From Centrapalus pauciflorus (lineage: Eukaryota; Streptophyta; Magnoliopsida; Asterales; Asteraceae), in NCBI GenBank assembly GCA_020465985.1, contig JAANYP010004357.1, positions 142,896-206,895 of the forward strand: 64,000 bases of DNA, read 5' to 3'. The notes under the pieces were generated by a model, which was given only the letters and a program-made list of their open reading frames with translations, was not told the origin of the DNA and did not search any database. Shown here one piece after another: positions 58,301-64,000 of this stretch; position 1 is the stretch's first letter; every line of letters starts with the position of its first letter. A program made the translations under genes and the position numbers.

Positions 58301-58715
58301 ATAGTAAGCAGATCGGACCCATCGAATTATCTGGCTTGTTCATGTCGAGCATGTACAAGTCATTCTTCCTTGGAGCCCGCATCAATATCCAATCTTCAGG
58401 TATCTTGAATCCCGGCTTTAGCACTAACGCCTCAGTGTCAGTAAATAACACCGAGTTCTTCTTATCACAGATTTGAGAGACACTAATGAGATTATGAACC
58501 AGTTTATCAACGTGATAAACTTGATCCAATGTAATCATCCCATTAGTGACTTCTCCAGTTCCAGTGATATTTCCTCCTTTGTTGCCCGCGAATGATACGA
58601 ATCCCCTATTACCCCCCTTGAAGTCTGTGAGAAGACTTCTTTCCCCCGTCATGTGCCTGGAGCAACCACTGTCGACGAACCACTTGTTGTTTGGACCGGT
58701 AGTTATCTCCTGCAC
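55341..58715 (-). CDS. pol polyprotein of element F (protease, integrase, RT, RNase H)
   Basis: 1,124 codons without interruption; the frame continues from gag after one TAA. The first codon shown is GTG; there is no ATG before the protease, so expression needs readthrough, splicing or reinitiation. Domains by residue: protease VDSGCSRHM (D15); pre-integrase LWHRRMAHL (about 149); integrase catalytic D215, D278 and E314 (D,D35E spacing intact, PQQNGVAERKN); RT with KARLV, YVDDIIFGS (D809, D810); RNase H D977, E1018 and D1051, then TKHIDIRHHFIRD and a tail ending GMRNPE. All catalytic residues expected for copia are present. Together with near-identical LTRs, this suggests that pol is functional. 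Confidence 0.95.
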   Translation of the reverse strand: MQEITTGPNNKWFVDSGCSRHMTGERSLLTDFKGGNRGFVSFAGNKGGNITGTGEVTNGMITLDQVYHVDKLVHNLISVSQICDKKNSVLFTDTEALVLKPGFKIPEDWILMRAPRKNDLYMLDMNKPDNSMGPICLLSKASETESVLWHRRMAHLHLRKMNYITKNGLVQGVPLKSFQFEDKCLPCMKGKQHKKTHKSKKLNSISSTFDLLHMDLFGPINKRSIGGSWFCLVITDDYSRFSWVFFLGTKDETATKLIGFLDQVENSYGTRVKNIRSDNGTEFKNSVIGVYCLSKGIVHQFSAPYEPQQNGVAERKNRTLIEAARTMLSDSKLPTMFWGEAVNTACHILNRVLTVKSLNKTCYEILNKRPPNLTGFEPFGVPCTLLRTKHQPKFGEKADEGYFLGYVPNSPNKRVFNKKSGTVEIVYNIEVTSYTHEPQTGPEWIFDYDKLFESFNIPLDDTAGTIDKDMATLHLNDDGHIFPRTTFESTSEPTATVDGSPEVANPEEPNTENQTQASSSASEENVREEENMEAEAVPPLGEIGSNLGDNLRVDEIETSRINKNHPIDSIIGNPNEGVRTRSSVNNNTVLLSMINDSEAYHTCLYSCFISQVEPKNVQMALKDNSWVEAMQEELSQFRKLEVWELVPLPRGEIAIGTKWVFKCKRDDRGIVTRNKARLVVKGFNQEEGIDYNEVFAPVARLEAIRLFLAFASFKGFKVYQLDVKSAFLYGKVKELVYVEQPPGFTDPKYPDRVYRLDKALYGLHQAPRAWYETLSNHLLENGFERGRIDSTLFVKRKGDHFILVQVYVDDIIFGSSDEQMCKDFEKVMKSKFEMSAMGELNFFLGLQVDQKKEGMFIHQTKYVYDILERFGMEGTKLTAHFSTPIQVNHNLGPGTDSDTDVDPTLYRAMIGSLMYLTASRPDIMFAVGICARFQANPKEMHMKAVKRILRYLKSKPKLGLWYHAEGDLELEAFTDSDYGGCSLTRKSTTGGCQFLGGRLVSWQCKKQTSVAVSTCEAEYVAAGSCCSQVLWIQQQLRDYGLAYTQTPIRIDNQSTIAITNNPVKHSKTKHIDIRHHFIRDCAEKNLIKLVKVATEDNNADLFTKAFDKSRFEYLIQLNGMRNPE

Positions 58716-58730
58716 ATGAAAGAAAATAGG

Positions 58731-61607
58731 TTAGTTATCACGGGTAACCCAAGCCATGACTGACTTGGTAATACCATTCTCGTCCACATATGTGAACTCT
58801 TTCAAATACCCATCTCGCCTTTCAGGTGACTTGGGCCTTTGAACTGAATTCTGTTGTGGTGCCGAGTGATTTAGATTCACTCTTTGCCTTTGAGTAGGCA
58901 TTTGTTGTGGTGCTCTAGAATAAGTCTTATTATAATGCATCTCAGACTGTGATCCCTGAGCTTTTACCGGAACATATTGTCTAACAGGAGTATGTGACCT
59001 AACAGGAGTGTGTGACCTGCTAGGTGTGGTGCTCCTATAGACTTGTTGTGGTGCTGACCTAGATTGATTATTGACACGATTCGGTGAATTTGTCCTAATC
59101 ACTTCCTTTGGTCCAACCTTAACCGGTGTTTGTTTCACAACAGGTTTTGGTGCGGCCTGCACAGTTTTCTCGGTAGGTTGAGAACTACTGCTGCTCGTCG
59201 CACTTGGTGAGGGCTTAACAGGTGTTGGGTTCACTGTCTTAGGGGTAACATCTGCTTTCCTATTTGGACAGTGAGAAGCAACATGCCCTTTTTCGTGACA
59301 TCTAAAGCAAGACATCTTATCCATGGACTTTTTGGTTGGTCCCTTAGATCTAGGTGTCTCACTAGTGTCTATTGCCTTTGGTACATCTACAGTGTCTGTC
59401 TCTTCGACCTGGTCAGCCCATGAAATTTTCTGTGTTCCTGCAGGTGTTTCACTGGAGGAAGACACAAATTTCACTTTCTTGACCTTGACGGTTGAGTCAG
59501 TCACCTTAGGTGTATTTTCATCTTTAGGCTCAGGTGTAGGTTCAGGTAGGTCCTCTAAAACTACTGACTTGTCAGTTTTCTCCTGAGGCTGAGGCACATA
59601 GTTATCATTGAAAGGTGGAGGAATTTCGTGAAAACCTAGACCTACAGGCTTCTTAGACTGTCTTTGTGCATCTAAGACTTTTCCTAGGTTTAGGCTCGAA
59701 TTCCTAAACTTTTCCAACTTACTATTTGCCTCTGCTACCTTAACCTTGGTCTCGGCTAGCTCTATGTCCTTGTCTTTCAGACTTTTGGTCAAGGCTTCTA
59801 CGTGCTCATACATAAGTTCTATTCTAACACACTGCTCACTCAGTTTGTCTTTTAGAACGATTACATCTTGAGCATCAGCCTTAAGTTTTTCCTTTAAATC
59901 CTGTTTTATATCATTTAGGCTAGCATTTTCTATTTTCAAGTTTTCATTTTGAGCAGCTATGGTCTTATGTGAGTCTAAGACTAGATTTAACCTATCGTTA
60001 GAGCTAACACATAAAGCACATAAATCACGAAATAGAGAATAAGAAAGACTAACGTTTGAGTTGTCAGATTCCACATTGGCCATTTGAGCAGCAAACTCCA
60101 GCACGGTTTGATCATTCGCTTTCTCTACCCACATCGGACTGCTGTCTCTTGTGGTCTGCTCATCCTCTTCACAACCATTCTCCGTAACTTCAGCCATGAA
60201 AGCTCTAGCATTGGACTCCGGATGTGAACTCCAGTCATAGGAACCATCTAGCTGTCTGTCAGAAGTGACATTGGATATCAGACCCGCTAGATTGGCTTGA
60301 CCAGACGAAGAACTCGGAAGATATCTCTGTTGGGACTGACTTTGGTACTGTCCTTGATGCTGACTCTGTCCTTGGTATGTTTCTACCTTCGGTCTTTGAC
60401 ACTCCCTGGCGAAGTGTCCCAATCCCTGACAGTTGTAGCATTTGACCTTAGACTTATCAAATCCTATCCCTTTGTTGTTCATTTGCAGATTCCTCCCAGT
60501 TCGCTTAATGAATCTTTTAACCCTCTGGGTCACCATGGCCAATTGCCATTTAAGATCCATTTCCTCTAAGTCATCAGGGTCGACCTGATCGTAATCTTCA
60601 TCCCAAAGAGCTGGGTCATTGATCTTCCCTTGAACACAATTTCCATAAGCGGCCAAAAACGAAGCAAGTAGATTCAGATGCTCTTCCGCTGACTTTGCGC
60701 TCATGGGCATCTTCGAATAGCTCTGACTGGTCGATGCCTGTTGGACCTGAGGTTGCGGTTCTTCCGATCTTCCTAACCCTAAGAACGCGCGATTCAGTGA
60801 GTCTTCGGACTCTGGTGGCGATGACGTTTCTCCGGTGAAAAACGCTGTAGCACTCTTCTGATCTGCTGTCACTGATGATTTAGATGTCTTTCCAAAATAC
60901 ATCGCCGGATTTTGGACTTGCTCGTAATCAGTCTCAGCTTTAATCATCTCGAAGTGATATGCCCTCAACGTTCCCACGATGTCATCCAGTGATTGAGCAT
61001 AGTATTTATCTTCATTCAGCTTAATCATTGCCACGTACATAGCCCATTTGGCTGGTAGGGCATCAAGAAGCTTATTGTTCTTGTCAGTGTCAGAATACTC
61101 AATACCATGACTTTCAAGCTCTGTTATCAGATGATAAAATCGTGTGATAATATCATCCAACTGTTCATCCTTAAGAGCCTTGAAAATTGCAAACTGTTGG
61201 GTCAACAGCTCTGTACGCTTTCTACGTACCCGTGGATTACCCTCACACCTTTTCTGGAGAGATTCCCAAAGTTCTTTCGACGTCCTCTGAGTCCGAAATG
61301 TGTGCAAGATATCTTGAGGTAACGCCATACGGATAATAGAGAAAGCCTTGTTTTCAGCTTCAAATAGTTTCTTGTCATCCTCTTTCATCATTTGATATGA
61401 CAAGACCTTTTGACGGCCTTCTACCTCAGATACTGGTGGAATGTATCCTTCATCAATGCACACCCACATGCGCATGTCGTTGAATCGTACAAAATCCGTG
61501 AATCTATCCTTCCACCAGTAGTAATCCTCAACTTTCATCAGCTTAGGTGGTGCATTGGCCTTCCCAACTTCGTGATCCATCTCAAGGAATTTCTGAAGGT
61601 TTGACAT
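58731..61607 (-). CDS. gag of element F
   Basis: 958 codons from ATG 61607 (MSNLQKFLEMD) to TAA 58731-58733. Residues 20-235 form the copia Gag domain (YYWWKDRFTDFVR, SKELWESLQKR, LLDALPAKW). A zinc knuckle is at C390, C393, H398, C403 (CYNCQGLGHFAREC), and a second is at C767, C770, H775, C780 (CFRCHEKGHVASHC). Between them residues ~540-640 form a long coiled coil. The C-terminus is basic, Pro/Ser-rich and has HTPVR repeats. It ends YLKEFTYVDENG...RDN. Pol follows in the same frame 15 nt after the stop. The size, coiled coil and second knuckle fit Sirevirus Gag. Confidence 0.95.
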   Translation of the reverse strand: MSNLQKFLEMDHEVGKANAPPKLMKVEDYYWWKDRFTDFVRFNDMRMWVCIDEGYIPPVSEVEGRQKVLSYQMMKEDDKKLFEAENKAFSIIRMALPQDILHTFRTQRTSKELWESLQKRCEGNPRVRRKRTELLTQQFAIFKALKDEQLDDIITRFYHLITELESHGIEYSDTDKNNKLLDALPAKWAMYVAMIKLNEDKYYAQSLDDIVGTLRAYHFEMIKAETDYEQVQNPAMYFGKTSKSSVTADQKSATAFFTGETSSPPESEDSLNRAFLGLGRSEEPQPQVQQASTSQSYSKMPMSAKSAEEHLNLLASFLAAYGNCVQGKINDPALWDEDYDQVDPDDLEEMDLKWQLAMVTQRVKRFIKRTGRNLQMNNKGIGFDKSKVKCYNCQGLGHFARECQRPKVETYQGQSQHQGQYQSQSQQRYLPSSSSGQANLAGLISNVTSDRQLDGSYDWSSHPESNARAFMAEVTENGCEEDEQTTRDSSPMWVEKANDQTVLEFAAQMANVESDNSNVSLSYSLFRDLCALCVSSNDRLNLVLDSHKTIAAQNENLKIENASLNDIKQDLKEKLKADAQDVIVLKDKLSEQCVRIELMYEHVEALTKSLKDKDIELAETKVKVAEANSKLEKFRNSSLNLGKVLDAQRQSKKPVGLGFHEIPPPFNDNYVPQPQEKTDKSVVLEDLPEPTPEPKDENTPKVTDSTVKVKKVKFVSSSSETPAGTQKISWADQVEETDTVDVPKAIDTSETPRSKGPTKKSMDKMSCFRCHEKGHVASHCPNRKADVTPKTVNPTPVKPSPSATSSSSSQPTEKTVQAAPKPVVKQTPVKVGPKEVIRTNSPNRVNNQSRSAPQQVYRSTTPSRSHTPVRSHTPVRQYVPVKAQGSQSEMHYNKTYSRAPQQMPTQRQRVNLNHSAPQQNSVQRPKSPERRDGYLKEFTYVDENGITKSVMAWVTRDN

Positions 61608-62302
61608 CTTTTCTGAAAGAATTTGAATTTGAACTTAATTAATTTAATTAGAAACTGATTTAAATTAACTTATTCGAATCTAGATAGATTCGAATCTAAT
61701 TAATATTTAATCTTTTGAAATTAAATTCGATTAAGTCTTAAAAGTCAAGTAGATTCGAAATAATGTCAGATTCGAGGAACTCCCTAGATTCGAAGATATG
61801 ACAGATTCGAAGGACTCTATAGATTCGAACACCCTTAGAATCGAAGGCACAATAGAATCGAACTTCAGCAGAATCGAAGCACAGAATCGAAACAGTATAG
61901 ACTCGAAACAAACTCGAAACAGTATAGACTCGAGATCCAATTCGAATGTAATAACAGATTCGAAACACCACAGACTCGAAACTGACTGAAATTGACTCGA
62001 AAGGAGCGTATTTTGGTTAGACTCGAAAATAAAGTAAAACCCTAATTACCCCTATAGATTCGAGCGCCGCAAACTCGAAAAACGGCTAACACTTTTATTT
62101 TTTGACGTTTTATGGATTAAATCACTAATTTTCAAATGAAAAACAATGATTTCGACCAAAAACGTGAAAAACGACAAAATGTTTCCCGAATATGAATTTG
62201 CTAAGCTCAAAAACACGTTTTTGAGAGAAAAACCGTCCAACTAGCGTCAAGAAACCTAGAATGTATCTGATGAACACGAAGAACACCACGAACACTCCGT
62301 AG
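61608..62302 (-). other. gag leader of element F with TTCGAA motif array
   Basis: This is the untranslated leader between PBS and gag. About two dozen TTCGAA/TTCGAG-type words are packed into 61670-62080, many as AGATTCGAA on the plus strand, at 10-30-bp spacing. The plus-strand ORFs through the array are artefacts. Confidence 0.8.
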
Positions 62303-62314
62303 GCTCTGATACCA
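62303..62314 (-). other. Primer binding site of element F
   Basis: The minus strand reads TGGTATCAGAGC, two bases from the 5' LTR, complementary to initiator-Met tRNA. Confidence 0.92.
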
Positions 62315-62316
62315 CT

Positions 62317-62976
62317 TGTAAGGTCTACCAATGCAAGATCTATCTAGACGCGGATCCGTTAACGAGTGCGGAATCCTCGTTGACGGTTAGACGGACAACT
62401 CTCAACCAACGGAAACACGGAGACTATTAGACGCTGAACGAACGACACACGAACGATCCTACGTACTAATTCTCTCCGAAACGGGACTCACCTAGCTGAT
62501 AAACTCGAGATCGCCTATTGCTTAATTCCTCACGAATTCTGCCAAAGGTCTGCTAATGATTCGAGTCTATCCCTAATTATAGGCCCTGATTCGAGTCTGT
62601 TGTGGGCCAACCTCGAATCTGGCCTAAGGCCTCATTCGAATCTGTCCATCTGACATATTCGAATCTAACCTATTCGAATCTAAGGATACATTCGAATCTA
62701 TCACAGATTCGAATGCCTTCCTTAACCTATTCGAATCTAGCCTATACACTTAAACACTTACGTGATGAAACTTATGTTTTAACTTATGCTTGACATACTC
62801 TTTGACCTTTATGTTTGAACTTCTTGTAATATGTTACATCAAGTTCAAACACACAATCAATAACAGACAAACACATATCAAACATATATATCAAAACACT
62901 TGTTAATATTCAGAATATTACTTAAATCATAATGCAGATCGATTAGACTGCTATCGTCACACAGGGTGTACCAACA
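62317..62976 (-). repeat. 5' LTR of element F (660 bp)
   Basis: Same ends and length as the 3' LTR. The four differences are a C/A near 62363, a T/C near 62388, a T/G near 62656 and an A/T near 62881. Confidence 0.95.
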
Positions 62977-63644
62977 GTGACAGCCCTTTTTCTTATATCA
63001 AAATAGGCCTTAACAAAGGAAGAAATACGCAAAGTTGACATTCCTTATTTAGTTAAAGCTAATGCAACAGTAGACAAAGTGAAAAGACAAATGTTCTGCC
63101 CACATGAAGACAAGTCTGCTTTTCAGAATGTGCAGAAAAGTTTACGTTGTCTTTTCAACAAGACTTTCCCTTTTTCCTTTCGTCCAATGAAGAAGCTTCA
63201 CTTAGATCCTCTGAGTGAGTATAAAAAGAAACTTCTAAGGATTGAAAGATTAAGCCAAAAAGCTAAGTGCTGAAGCCAAGAGTGAACGTGCATTCAAGTG
63301 TGTCTTTCATGCATGCAAGTTTGCTTGGATAAAACAGTGCTTTGTGTCTAAGCTGTTCTTATCCAAGCTGTCCCTCTGAGTCTTGTAAACACAGTGAGTG
63401 ATTCTTAGTGAGTGTATTCATTGTAACTAGTTTGAGTCTGTCTTAGACTAGTTAAACATACTGTTGTATCTGTCATCTCACCTTGAACCTTTCCGCACTC
63501 AAGCTCGTTTGTAATTAACATTTTTTGATAATACATACAAACATTGAGAAAACTGTGTGTAGTTTTTAAATTGCTGTATTCACCCCCCCCCCCTCTACAG
63601 CTTAAGGCTATATATTTGGGATATCTTTCGGGACCTACAGAAAG

Positions 63645-64000
63645 GGATAACTGCGCGAAAAACCCTAAACTTGTCAGTTTTTTGTGATTAAAACCCCAAA
63701 TTATTTTTCGTTGCATAAAAAATGGACCGGTAAATAACTTATGTGGAATAAATTTTAATTGTTAAAACCGGTTTCCAAGTATTACACATCATTTAAACTC
63801 CCGTTGATGATATATTCCCGTTTAAAAATTACAATTAAAAAATTATCAACGGGTATTTAAGTGATGTGTAATATTTGGCAACCAGTTTCAACAATTAAAA
63901 TTTAGGTTATTTACCGGTCCACGTAGGATTAATAACCTATTTCAACCGGATACCATGGATAAAACCTTGATTTATTGATTTTTAGTTAGTTCAGGGTTTT
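63645..64000. mobile_element. Foldback MITE, cut by the window end
   Basis: The left arm (63655-63815, from GCGCGAAAAACCCTAAAC to AACTCCCGTTGAT) pairs with the right arm (63846-64000, ATCAACGGGTATTTAAG to TTCAGGGTTTT) at roughly 75% identity. No coding capacity. The outer right end lies beyond the window. Confidence 0.75.

Larger units (their letters stand above)
49488..62976 (-). mobile_element. Element F: young, nearly complete Sirevirus-like copia element
   Basis: 13,489 bp, minus orientation, with perfect 5-bp target duplication GTGAC (49483-49487 and 62977-62981). Two 660-bp LTRs differ at four positions. PBS, PPT, open gag and open pol with all catalytic motifs, and a two-part ORF3 are present. 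It is inserted in solo LTR G. Using a rate of 1.3e-8 per site per year, four differences suggest ~0.2 million years; that rate is an assumption taken from grasses. Confidence 0.95.
49035..63639 (+). mobile_element. Element G: B-family solo LTR, interrupted by F
   Basis: The left part 49035-49487 starts TGTTAGGCAC and the right part 62977-63639 ends GGGACCTACA. Together, less the F duplication, they make ~1.11 kb, the full length of the B LTR. A perfect target duplication GAAAG lies at 49030-49034 and 63640-63644. No internal sequence is present, so this was a solo LTR before F arrived. Confidence 0.93.

Noticed and set aside
61798..61989. Plus-strand ORF rich in Asp/Ser/Arg in the F leader
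   Set aside because: It is antisense to the element and produced by the TTCGAA array.

Overview
The window is AT-rich plant nuclear DNA made almost entirely of nested transposable elements. I see no rRNA, tRNA or CRISPR, and no intact host gene. Plant origin follows from Ty1/copia and Ty3/gypsy elements primed by initiator-Met tRNA (TGGTATCAGAGC), a plant-type Helitron with an RPA-like gene, TIR elements and CT-rich leaders after TATA boxes. A dicot, perhaps Asteraceae, is my guess, because the third ORFs resemble proteins I recall attached to copia polyproteins in that family. That recollection was not checked.

Layout. (1) 1-5463 is the 3' part of Sirevirus-like copia element A: pol end, long spacer, ORF3 and 3' LTR. 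(2) 5464-18446 is copia element B with decayed gag, pol and ORF3. Its 5' LTR appears split by A, so the first ~477 bp of that LTR should lie left of the window. (3) B sits in an inverted pair of third-family remnants: C1 (18447-20995, minus) and C2 (20996-24786, plus, with its 3' LTR). (4) 24830-47791 is a decayed Helitron: an RPA-like gene, then a RepHel gene. It is interrupted by copia element D (27965-38709), which holds E (29674-38174), two Ty3/gypsy copies facing each other as a palindrome of ~4-kb arms. It is also interrupted by a 1.8-kb TIR element between (TA)n tracts, a solo LTR with TATAT target duplications and a 480-bp MULE-type MITE with 9-bp duplications. (5) 47930-49034 is the 3' end of gypsy element H. 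(6) 49035-63639 is a B-family solo LTR (TSD GAAAG) split by F (49488-62976, minus; TSD GTGAC). F is a young, nearly complete copia element: LTRs differ at 4 of 660 positions, and gag and pol are open. (7) 63645-64000 is a foldback MITE cut by the window end.

The most interesting pattern is how the copia elements carry ORF3. In A, B and F the pol-ORF3 gap contains a TATA box followed by a leader, and in A and F also a plausible leader intron ending just before the ORF3 ATG. The same gaps carry dense family-specific iterated motifs (TCGAG in A, TTCGAA/G in F), and the F motif recurs in its LTRs and gag leader. This suggests that ORF3 has its own internal, spliced transcription unit. The two large inverted repeats (C1/C2 and E) are candidate sources of hairpin RNA against their families.
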